From positions 1-12,400 of the forward strand of contig CAZAQS010000131.1 in NCBI GenBank assembly GCA_964486825.1: a stretch of 12,400 bases of DNA, written 5' to 3'. The DNA is from CAZAQS01 sp964486825. GTDB lineage: Bacteria > Chloroflexota > Anaerolineae > Anaerolineales > UBA4823. The notes beneath the pieces are model-generated. The model made no database searches. It was given only the letters and a program-made list of their open reading frames with translations, and had not been told where the DNA came from. Position numbers and translations under genes: made by a program. Positions 1 through 5,679 of the stretch are shown piece after piece; within the stretch, counting starts at the first letter, position 1; each line of letters opens with the position of its first letter.

Positions 1-136
1 TCTCGATTTGATGTTCCATCAACGCATATTCCAACTCGGCAATCCGCAAATTACTTTCCCAAGATACTTGGGATTCGTTATCTTTTTTTCGGAATTTCAA
101 TAACCGTGCATATTGTTCCGAAGTTGACCTTAATGA
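1..136 (-). other. Open reading stretch running off the left edge, unidentified
   Basis: Directly after the stop codon of the HEPN remnant, the same minus-strand frame stays open for 45 codons to the edge of the window; the other two minus frames are interrupted. The conceptual peptide is rich in Glu, Lys, Arg and Leu and looks helical. An ATG at 19-17 gives Met-Glu-His-Gln-Ile-Glu and could be the true start of a gene lying mostly outside the window. I do not recognise it. A minimal nucleotidyltransferase gene would be the usual partner beside a HEPN gene, but no NTase motif is visible in this short piece. It may simply be non-coding. Confidence 0.2.
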
Positions 137-361
137 TTATTTGCGTTCCAGATCATTTATAACAAACGTCAAGATTGTTTTCGCAGCTTGGTAAGCTTGA
201 TTAAACTCTTCGGAATCCGGGATTAATGCCTCTCCTGGATACCTGTAAACCGTTGCGTAGGGGGTCAGTCGCTCTGCACTCTCGTATAAATCTCCAAAAC
301 TGGGCTCAATGGCTTCGGCAGTCGAGACTAAAACCCGCAAATCATGAAGCTCGGTACCCAC
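137..361 (-). pseudogene. HEPN-domain protein, C-terminal half only
   Basis: The 74 residues match the second half of small HEPN-domain proteins. A His-Asp-Leu motif at residues 6-8 corresponds to the common 'THDL' segment, the conserved Leu-Thr-Pro-Tyr (32-35) and Arg-Tyr-Pro (40-42) follow, and a terminal helix ends Asn-Asp-Leu-Glu-Arg-Lys. Family members are usually about 120-135 residues. The first helices, with the 'A-x-x-Q-A-x-E-K-A-x-K' segment, are missing: upstream in frame there is only Lys/Arg-rich sequence that does not resemble HEPN, back to a TAA about 110 bases away. A GTG at 361 with an AGAGG six bases ahead could start translation, so a short product is possible. HEPN proteins paired with MNT nucleotidyltransferases often act as toxin-antitoxin systems, but no partner is seen here. 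I treat it as a 5'-truncated remnant. Confidence 0.6.
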
Positions 362-420
362 TTTCTTCCTCTTTAATTTGCAGCCAATATCCTGCTTTTC
401 TACGATGCGGTTTGCATCCT

Positions 421-495
421 GATCAAGGCCTGGCAGGATTTAACCTCCCGTGCAACCGTCAGGCGTTCTCCAGGTCGTCCATATAGGCCTTGATC
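421..495. repeat. 11-bp perfect inverted repeat across the 3' end of the NTase-like gene
   Basis: GATCAAGGCCT at 421-431 is exactly repeated in inverted orientation at 485-495, with 53 bases between the arms. One arm lies inside the last codons of the 441-residue gene (Gln-Ile-Lys-Ala region) and the other lies after its stop. An RNA hairpin could form around the stop codon, but the loop is long and no U-run follows, so a standard terminator is not indicated. It could also be a trace of a local inversion or duplication near the HEPN truncation. Confidence 0.5.
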
Positions 496-1784
496 TGCGG
501 TATCCCGGATAACTTCTCGTAGAAGAAGTTGTTCACCAGGTTGATGATCTCGGCCCGGGCAGCCTCCGCCTGCGGAGAGAGCTCGTGCCCGCTGTGTTCT
601 TTGGATAGGATGTCCCTCAGCCGCAGCAAGATGCGCACGATCTCGGTCTCTTTTTCGCCCTCCAAAACCTCCACCACTGTCAAAAGCAGCTTGTCCGATT
701 GGGCCAGCAGGGTTTCCAGCGGGATGCTGCTGCCCGGGCTGAAGGTATCATCGATCGTGCGGATCAGCGACCAGACCTGGTAGAGCACGGTGGTAGGTTC
801 ATCGAACAGCTCGCGCAGGTAGGCGGCCTCCTGGTAGCGCCCGGTCAGCCGGAAGATATTGTACATGCGCTTGGCAGCCTTGCCGTAGTTGGGTGCTTTG
901 GATACGTACTTGCGTACTTCATTTTCCAGTTGGGATACGTAATCATCCAGCGCGTTGCTGTCGACGTGTTTGGCCAGCTTTGTGAAGATCGGGATCGACT
1001 CCGACTCCAGGTATACCTCCTGGAAATACGGGTCCAGGTAACCATCCAAAGGCTCGATCGACCCATCCGGGGCTTCCCAGGTGACGTCTAGCATATTGCT
1101 GGCGTTGACCAGCTGGTTCTCCAGCGGGTCGGCCACCACCCAATCCAGCTTGCACCAGCCCGGGTCGTAGCTTACCTCTTCCCACGTCACTGCTCCCGGG
1201 CTGCCATCGGGCAGCACGCCATCGATATAGCCCGCCTCGATCTCGGCCGGCCTCCAGCCGATCGGCGCGCCGGCTTTCTGCGCTCCGCCGGCGGTCTCGA
1301 TGGCCTGCGGGTAAGACCCGAACTTCACCTCGATCAGCTGGTAGGTCGGGCCCCTGAGGGCGCTCAAGGCTTTATCCCGCATGATCCGGCTCAAGATGCG
1401 GCAGGCCTGCTCCCGCGTGGAGGCTTTGATATTGACTCGCTCGAAGAAATCCGCGTCGCCCGGGTATGTTTGGATGCGGGATTGGGCTGCCGATCCCGAC
1501 AGCGCCAGGGCAGTCTCGACCACCCCCGGCTCGTCGTAAAACTCCACCAGCTTGCCGATCTTGCGGAAGTATTCCAGGCGCTCCGGCGAGAAGTCCAGCA
1601 ACGTAATACGGTGCCCAAAGATCCCATCGCTCTCATTGAATACCACATCTGCCCCATCGTGAGCGGCCGATATGGCTACCAGCCACTGGATGGCCTCCTC
1701 TTCATCCAGCTCCACCCCCAATCGCCGAGCCGATTCGAGGATCCTTTGCATTTCCTCGCCTGGATTGACGCCGGTTGTCTCCAT
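459..1784 (-). CDS. Unrecognised 441-aa protein with a nucleotidyltransferase-like motif
   Basis: I cannot assign a named family. Residues 93-113 contain Leu-Ser-Gly-Ser (95-98), eleven further residues, then Asp110-Ala-Asp112-Phe. This is the arrangement hG[GS]-x(7-13)-Dh[DE]h that defines the nucleotidyltransferase fold. A candidate third acidic residue is Glu152 in a strand-like Ile-Glu-Val-Lys-Phe-Gly. Residues 1-90 are mixed alpha/beta and 205-260 hold strands with Asp214. Residues 265-441 look wholly helical, with Lys-Arg-Met-Tyr-Asn-Ile-Phe-Arg-Leu-Thr-Gly-Arg at 305-316. The order recalls NTase-like proteins I have seen in large DNA viruses, but that is memory, not a search. The start ATG has AGGAGA five bases upstream. 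It begins 32 bases after the exonuclease stop, so the two are probably co-transcribed. Third codon positions are GC-rich. The ORF is certain; the NTase function is a moderately supported inference. Confidence 0.8.
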   Translation of the reverse strand: METTGVNPGEEMQRILESARRLGVELDEEEAIQWLVAISAAHDGADVVFNESDGIFGHRITLLDFSPERLEYFRKIGKLVEFYDEPGVVETALALSGSAAQSRIQTYPGDADFFERVNIKASTREQACRILSRIMRDKALSALRGPTYQLIEVKFGSYPQAIETAGGAQKAGAPIGWRPAEIEAGYIDGVLPDGSPGAVTWEEVSYDPGWCKLDWVVADPLENQLVNASNMLDVTWEAPDGSIEPLDGYLDPYFQEVYLESESIPIFTKLAKHVDSNALDDYVSQLENEVRKYVSKAPNYGKAAKRMYNIFRLTGRYQEAAYLRELFDEPTTVLYQVWSLIRTIDDTFSPGSSIPLETLLAQSDKLLLTVVEVLEGEKETEIVRILLRLRDILSKEHSGHELSPQAEAARAEIINLVNNFFYEKLSGIPQIKAYMDDLENA

Positions 1785-1816
1785 ATCTGTCTCCTAATTG
1801 AGTAGCAAGTCTTGGT

Positions 1817-2392
1817 TTACGCTTTGTCGCTGCCTGGATTGTGGAATTCCTTCAGGAGGCCCTCGAAGATAACGCTCTGGTCGATGGCATCCTGCAGGGC
1901 GTTGTGGCTGAGCAATTTTCCGTGGATATACCGCCGGTGCAGGTTCTCGCCCGAGCTTTCCTGCCAGGATTTCCCGGATGCGCCCAGGTAGATTGCCTTG
2001 ATATCCACGGCGCTGTGGCCGAACGGGTTATGACCCAGGTAGCGGATAAAGTAATCGTGGATGAACATCCAATCAAAGGGCGCGTTGAAGGCCAGCATGA
2101 CTGGATTAATCCCGGTGGGTATCACTTCCGCCAGCCAGCTTGCCAGCCTTTGCATGGCCTCCGCGGGCGGCAGCCCCTCCTGCTTCAATTTCTCCAGGTC
2201 CAAACCATGCACCTTCGTCGCGCCTGCCTCGGCCTTTTCCTTGTCCGGGATTAATTCCACGTAGAATGTTTTACGCGGCAGCGTTACCGTACAGGCCCCC
2301 ACAGATAGCAGCGCGTACTGGCTGGGGATAGGTCCGGCAGCTTCAATATCCAGGCTGATCAAGGCTGGCAGGTCGTCGTAGATCGATCTCAT
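1817..2392 (-). CDS. DEDDh-family 3'-5' exonuclease (DnaQ/RNase T-like)
   Basis: The protein should remove nucleotides from 3' ends of DNA or RNA using two metal ions. All four acidic positions and the general-base histidine are visible: Asp15 and Glu17 in Ser-Leu-Asp-Ile-Glu (Exo I), Asp107 in Phe-Asn-Ala-Pro-Phe-Asp (Exo II), and His163-Asn-Ala165-Leu-Gln-Asp168 (Exo III, the HxAxxD signature of the DEDDh subgroup). At 191 residues it is a stand-alone domain without a polymerase or GIY-YIG extension. I chose the ATG at 2392 because it places the first motif at the usual distance from the N-terminus. An in-frame TTG at 2416 would add eight residues, but neither start has a clear Shine-Dalgarno sequence. 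Whether it acts on DNA, RNA or small nucleotides cannot be read from the sequence. It precedes the NTase-like gene by 32 bases. Confidence 0.85.
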   Translation of the reverse strand: MRSIYDDLPALISLDIEAAGPIPSQYALLSVGACTVTLPRKTFYVELIPDKEKAEAGATKVHGLDLEKLKQEGLPPAEAMQRLASWLAEVIPTGINPVMLAFNAPFDWMFIHDYFIRYLGHNPFGHSAVDIKAIYLGASGKSWQESSGENLHRRYIHGKLLSHNALQDAIDQSVIFEGLLKEFHNPGSDKA

Positions 2393-2506
2393 TGCAGTAT
2401 TGTAGCGCAAGTACAAGTTCTATGCTATTTATAAGGGTACAATAATTATGCACCTGCTATTTGATTAGGGATCATCATTCAGTTTTAACTTTCTCAGGCT
2501 CATCTT
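2393..2506. promoter_or_regulatory. Divergent AT-rich promoter region between exonuclease and LRR genes
   Basis: This is the only intergenic space between head-to-head genes here, so it must hold promoters for both. On the minus strand a TATAAA lies at 2433-2428, giving a leader of roughly 28 bases to the exonuclease ATG. On the plus strand a TACAAT lies at 2438-2443, about 60 bases ahead of the LRR start. No convincing -35 hexamer stands at 16-18 bases from either, so the assignment rests on position and the -10-like boxes only. Confidence 0.3.
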
Positions 2507-3436
2507 ATGTACCACCAACACACCCAGACCCTCAACGGCAAACCGCTGCTCGATGCCCTTGCTTCCACCCAGGATCTGTCGACGCTCGTCAACGCAAACC
2601 TGGACAGCTGCGGCTTGACTACATTCCCAAAGGAGGTCCTAAAGCTAGGCCATCTTTCAGTTCTCAGCCTGTTCGATAATAAGCTGGCTGAGATCCCCAG
2701 AGACATTTCTCAGCTGGGCCTTCTGCGAACCCTCAACATCGCCCAGAATTTGATTACACACCTGCCGGAGAGCATTGCAACCCTTAAGCATCTCGAAATG
2801 CTCGATCTTGGCCACAACCGTCTGTCTTTCCTGCCACAATCCTTCGGCAACCTGGTGAGCCTGGTTTATCTGTATCTTAGCAACAATCAATTGAGCGACT
2901 TGCCCACTTCCTTATCTGCGCTTTCAAGGCTCCGTTATCTGAACCTCACCGACAACCGTTTTCACGAGCTGCCCGGCTGGGTTGGGCAGCTGAGCAGTCT
3001 CACAGAGCTACGCATCTACAACAACTCTCTCGTCACCCTCCCGCCAGAGATTGGAGCTTTATCGAACCTGGTTGAGCTGCATGCCTACGGTAACCAGATC
3101 GATACACTACCGGACTCGCTCGGGCAATTATCTTCCCTCACCCGGCTCAACCTGCAATCCAACCGCTTGTCCGCGCTTCCAGAGACGATCGGTAATTTAG
3201 AGCACCTGGCAGACTTGGACTTGAGGTTTAACGACCTGTCTATCCTTCCTTCCACTTTGGCCCATCTCCGGTCTCTCGAATACCTCGACCTGCGCGCCAA
3301 CCGGCTCACTGCCTTACCAGCAGGCCTTCACCGGCTAAAGCATCTGCGCAAGATCGATTTGCGCTGGAACCGGCTGGAGACCCTACCGCATGATTTAACG
3401 CTGCTCGCCAGGCAGGGCTGTATGGTATATGCCTAA
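2507..3436 (+). CDS. Leucine-rich-repeat protein, 12 repeats
   Basis: The 309-residue protein is almost entirely LxxLxLxxNxLxxLPxxLxxL repeats with a 23-residue period. I count twelve units, from a degenerate N-terminal one (Asn-Leu-Asp-Ser-Cys-Gly-Leu) to a last unit closed by Ala-Arg-Gln-Gly-Cys-Met-Val-Tyr-Ala. There is no signal peptide, kinase, GTPase (Roc) or membrane segment, so it is a free cytoplasmic solenoid that probably acts by binding protein. Its partner is unknown. The repeats differ enough from each other (Ile, Leu or Phe at core positions, variable surface residues) that recent internal duplication is not obvious. The start ATG lacks a strong ribosome binding site. It is divergent from the exonuclease, and its stop overlaps by 8 bases the start of the next plus-strand ORF, suggesting those two were once translationally coupled. 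Confidence 0.9.
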   Translation: MYHQHTQTLNGKPLLDALASTQDLSTLVNANLDSCGLTTFPKEVLKLGHLSVLSLFDNKLAEIPRDISQLGLLRTLNIAQNLITHLPESIATLKHLEMLDLGHNRLSFLPQSFGNLVSLVYLYLSNNQLSDLPTSLSALSRLRYLNLTDNRFHELPGWVGQLSSLTELRIYNNSLVTLPPEIGALSNLVELHAYGNQIDTLPDSLGQLSSLTRLNLQSNRLSALPETIGNLEHLADLDLRFNDLSILPSTLAHLRSLEYLDLRANRLTALPAGLHRLKHLRKIDLRWNRLETLPHDLTLLARQGCMVYA

Positions 3437-3671
3437 CTCACCCGAGTCACACCAACCTCTCGCCTCCTTTTGGATGATCTCCATCCTCCTGGAGGTACTG
3501 CTGCTGGCAGCCTGCGCTCCGCCGGGCGCACGCAACTGGCCCTTCAGCAGCGGCCCGCGCACCTACGCCGTGGCGGTGGGCGACCTGGACGTCTCTTATC
3601 CCTTTCCTCTACAGACTTCCTGTAACGCCCGATCGCATGCAGCGCCAGCTCGTATTCTTTTACCAGTCTGA
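3429..3671 (+). pseudogene. FG-GAP/VCBS-repeat lipoprotein, truncated after the first motif
   Basis: The ORF starts with an ATG overlapping the LRR stop and encodes a lipoprotein signal peptide: a hydrophobic stretch at residues 14-27 followed by Leu-Ala-Ala-Cys, with the lipidated residue at Cys29. After Asn-Trp-Pro-Phe comes Tyr-Ala-Val-Ala-Val-Gly-Asp-Leu-Asp, which in FG-GAP/VCBS repeat proteins normally continues with Gly-Asp-Gly-Asp-Leu-Asp. Here the match stops at base 3590, and the remaining 27 codons are unrelated, Ser/Pro/Ala-rich sequence ending at a chance stop. Intact relatives have several beta-propeller repeats and hundreds of residues. I read this as the 5' end of a surface-exposed propeller lipoprotein gene cut by a rearrangement at about 3590. 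The LRR gene and this one may have formed an operon. Confidence 0.6.
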
Positions 3672-3777
3672 ATTCCACTTCCAGCTGGTCCAACTTCGCC
3701 TGGGTGAGAAGTACAGGCATAGCTTCAAAGTAATAGAAATATCCTGCTGGATCGACCAGGGATGGCGCCTTTTCCCT
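3591..3777 (-). pseudogene. Possible fragment of an unidentified gene opposing the broken FG-GAP gene
   Basis: The minus strand here reads as protein-like sequence, with Gly-Tyr-Phe-Tyr-Tyr-Phe-Glu followed by a charged helical stretch (Leu-Asp-Gln-Leu-Glu-Val-Glu-Phe and Val-Lys-Glu-Tyr-Glu-Leu-Ala-Leu). Beyond base 3590 the same frame continues only as the antisense of the FG-GAP gene, which is Arg/Pro-rich and not credible protein. Upstream it runs into the inverted-repeat element. An ATG at 3720 has no ribosome binding site. It may be the tail of a gene whose rest was lost in the event that cut the FG-GAP gene, or a chance open frame. Confidence 0.25.
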
Positions 3778-3880
3778 GCCGGTTACCGGCCCCCAGACGA
3801 ATAGGTGAAAGGAATAAACGAATAACAGAACCCCTGTCCTCATTCGTTTATTCGGTGCGCCGGTTCCGACCGGCATTCGT
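3778..3880. repeat. Nested inverted-repeat element, REP/MITE-like
   Basis: The stretch is built symmetrically. A small palindrome GCCGGT-T-ACCGGC (3778-3790) is followed by ACGAAT (3797-3802) and GAATAAACGAAT (3812-3823). At the centre are ACAG and CTGT (3825-3828, 3834-3837), then ATTCGTTTATTC (3842-3853), an exact inverted copy of the left 12-mer. A second palindrome GCCGGT-TCCG-ACCGGC (3859-3874) and ATTCGT (3875-3880) close it. The outer palindromes and inner arms make a large potential cruciform. No coding sequence fits it. REP/BIME sequences and miniature inverted-repeat elements have such structure. I see no flanking target-site duplication. Confidence 0.55.
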
Positions 3881-4093
3881 AGAGGATCCTTACTGAAGAA
3901 CCTACCCCTGCCCCATGTTCTCACAGAGTGGGGATAACCTATACCTCTTCAGAGAGGGGTAGGGATGGGTTTGCCGTAGCAGGCTAGGGGGTTGCAAACC
4001 TGGACATAGCATAGCTGCAATGCGAGAAATACCGTTCAAACATACCCATTCGAACGTTTTAACAAATTTCCCCTCTTGGTAGGAGAATAAAGC
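3881..4093. other. Non-coding junction stretch with small hairpins
   Basis: No credible gene is seen. Short hairpins occur: CCCCA/TGGGG (3911-3915 with 3929-3933), CCTCT-TCAG-AGAGG (3944-3957) and a weak CGTTC/GAACG (4033-4037 with 4052-4056) followed by four T on the plus strand. None has a stem and U-run good enough for a confident terminator. The stretch lies between the inverted-repeat element and the small plus-strand ORF, downstream of the DUF3604 gene, so a terminator for the large minus-strand operon would be expected here. Confidence 0.4.
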
Positions 4094-4144
4094 ATGACCA
4101 CCGATAAATTAAAGAATGCTATCTCGAATTATTTACCCAAATAG
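4094..4144 (+). pseudogene. 16-codon ORF with good RBS, possible 5' stub of a cut gene
   Basis: An AGGAG (4081-4085) stands eight bases ahead of an ATG that opens a 16-residue peptide, Met-Thr-Thr-Asp-Lys-Leu-Lys-Asn-Ala-Ile-Ser-Asn-Tyr-Leu-Pro-Lys, ending in TAG. The ribosome binding site is as good as those of real genes in this window. The peptide resembles the extreme N-terminus of RelA/SpoT (p)ppGpp enzymes, which often begin with a short helix ending Tyr-Leu-Pro-Pro. Sixteen residues are too few to be sure. The last 26 bases overlap the convergent end of the DUF3604 gene. It could be the start of a housekeeping gene truncated at the junction, a leader-type small ORF, or coincidence. Confidence 0.3.
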
Positions 4145-5660
4145 GGGATGACCAGGCTCTCTGGCCATTCGTTTGCGAGACGATTACATAGAAGCTGTTT
4201 TCACCGGCTTCTAATGGGACAGATGGAAAGACATGGGATACCTCGTACTCCCAAACTGGTGAAGCACGGTGGAGTACCATTTTTCTGGCGTTTTGATAAT
4301 AGGCATCCGGATTTAATACATCTTTATCTGATAGACCAAATTGACGATTGACAACCTCGATGATTTCATCTATCAAGGGTATAAGTTTAGTTCCCGTAAG
4401 TAGCGTGCGCACTGGGAGATGGACGTGCTTTCCCTCGCAGGATAACTCAATCGTCGCATTTTCATTCGTCATTAATTCCAAAATCAACCCCTGACTTAAT
4501 CCCATTGGAGAACGGGTATCTCTTGCTGCTGTCTTCAAAGACCAATGACAATCCTGTGGATCGTCGAATACAACGCTTTGACCGGGAAGACTGAAACACC
4601 TTTCAATGCTTGTGATTTTTCCTCCTTCCACATGGAGAGATCCATCCCAAGTCCAGCCGCCTTCGGGCAATGAAAAACCATTATGCTTGGCTGGTCCCCA
4701 TCCAACTTCTAGAAATAGTTTGAATTTGTTTGGGAAACTGCTCGTATCGGATATCCTAGCAACATGGGCATATTTTGAGATGATCCTTCCGTTCCTGACC
4801 AATTCGATCTTATCCAGGCCCTGGCTGCAAACAACATCAACATTGATATCAATGGCTTCTCTTTCGCTGAGCTCACCTCCCATATCGGTTTCGCCAATGT
4901 AGAAATCCAGGCGAATCCGATCTCCTGTAACTGCGTATGTAGAGTGATTGGAGAAGCTTTCCCAAATCGCCACTCGAGTGTTTTCAACCGCCCACACTGC
5001 AGCCCGGCCCATTCCCCAGCGGCCTGGAAGGCCTGGTCCATCATTGGACCCGATTACCCCGATACGTAATCCCTTCGTTAATGCGTTTCGATATGTGCCA
5101 CCATCGGTTCCTGGACCCATACTTGTATTGTTTGCCATGAACCCGGGAGTTTCCACACCTTCTGAGGAACCGTGTTGAGAATACAGCTCCATAACTGGGG
5201 AGAGATTAGGATCAAAGAAATTCCAATCCTTTCCTCGGGAACCGACCAGATAACCTGTGTGGTGAGGTATGGCAATTGCTTTTCGTGCCGCCAATCTGGT
5301 GTATAAATTAGATAGTTCCCAACAATCATCCAGGGGGTTGCCCTCGTTCAAATAGATCACATTATGATCTCCATACTTGGTTCGATTACCGTTCCATTCG
5401 TATCCTGGAAAGGTAGTAAAACTCCCTGGAACATTATTGCGTTGTGAGATTTCATTGATTTTCTTCCAGTGCTCGAAATACTCTGGGCGATTCTGAGTGG
5501 TCTCTATCCGGAAACCGTTCTTTATCTCGTATGAAAACGGATACAACAGTATTACCGAAAAATCGATATTTTCCTTAGCATTTTCAATGATTCCGCTTGC
5601 CTGATCAAGATCGGTTAAGTGGGTATGTGTATCCCCCCAATATAATTGTTGTCCCTTCAT
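4119..5660 (-). CDS. DUF3604 / PHP-like putative metal-dependent hydrolase
   Basis: The 513-residue protein matches the DUF3604 family, related to PHP-domain metallohydrolases. Candidate metal ligands are Asp10, His12 and His14 in Trp-Gly-Asp-Thr-His-Thr-His, Glu88 in Gly-Tyr-Glu-Trp, His99 in Gly-Asp-His-Asn, His133/His134, Glu158 and His163 (Glu-Leu-Tyr-Ser-Gln-His-Gly) and Asp207 in Gly-Ser-Asn-Asp-Gly. The family segment Ser-Thr-Tyr-Ala-Val-Thr-Gly-Asp-Arg-Ile (240-249) and the C-terminal Trp-Ser-Ser-Pro-Ile-Trp-Val support a full-length protein. The usual Thr-Asp-His after the first helix is absent: around residue 37 the sequence reads Val-Ile-Leu-Leu-Tyr-Pro-Phe. There is no signal peptide, so it acts in the cytoplasm. 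It starts 19 bases after the permease stop with GGGAGA ahead of the ATG and is the last gene of the operon. Substrate unknown; phosphoester hydrolysis is one inference from the PHP fold. Confidence 0.8.
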   Translation of the reverse strand: MKGQQLYWGDTHTHLTDLDQASGIIENAKENIDFSVILLYPFSYEIKNGFRIETTQNRPEYFEHWKKINEISQRNNVPGSFTTFPGYEWNGNRTKYGDHNVIYLNEGNPLDDCWELSNLYTRLAARKAIAIPHHTGYLVGSRGKDWNFFDPNLSPVMELYSQHGSSEGVETPGFMANNTSMGPGTDGGTYRNALTKGLRIGVIGSNDGPGLPGRWGMGRAAVWAVENTRVAIWESFSNHSTYAVTGDRIRLDFYIGETDMGGELSEREAIDINVDVVCSQGLDKIELVRNGRIISKYAHVARISDTSSFPNKFKLFLEVGWGPAKHNGFSLPEGGWTWDGSLHVEGGKITSIERCFSLPGQSVVFDDPQDCHWSLKTAARDTRSPMGLSQGLILELMTNENATIELSCEGKHVHLPVRTLLTGTKLIPLIDEIIEVVNRQFGLSDKDVLNPDAYYQNARKMVLHRASPVWEYEVSHVFPSVPLEAGENSFYVIVSQTNGQRAWSSPIWVNNSR

Positions 5661-5679
5661 ATGTTCTTCTCCCTGGGTA

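Noticed and set aside
1..361. HEPN-MNT toxin-antitoxin pair at the left edge
   Set aside because: The HEPN part lacks its N-terminal half and no NTase motif is visible in the 136 bases beyond it, so a functional pair cannot be claimed.
699..1091. Plus-strand open frame of 130 codons
   Set aside because: It lies wholly antisense to the well-supported 441-residue gene. Its sequence has no family likeness, and GC-rich codons opposite a real gene commonly give such frames.
1841..2254. Plus-strand open frame of 137 codons
   Set aside because: Antisense to the exonuclease, whose catalytic motifs are intact; the product is Gln/Val-rich with no recognisable motif.
2393..2416. TTG start for the exonuclease at 2416
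   Set aside because: It adds eight residues ahead of the ATG at 2392 without a ribosome binding site, and the ATG places the first catalytic motif normally.
4033..4060. CGTTC/GAACG hairpin followed by TTTT as a terminator
   Set aside because: The stem has only five uninterrupted pairs with a long loop, and the T-run is on the plus strand, opposite to the operon that needs termination.
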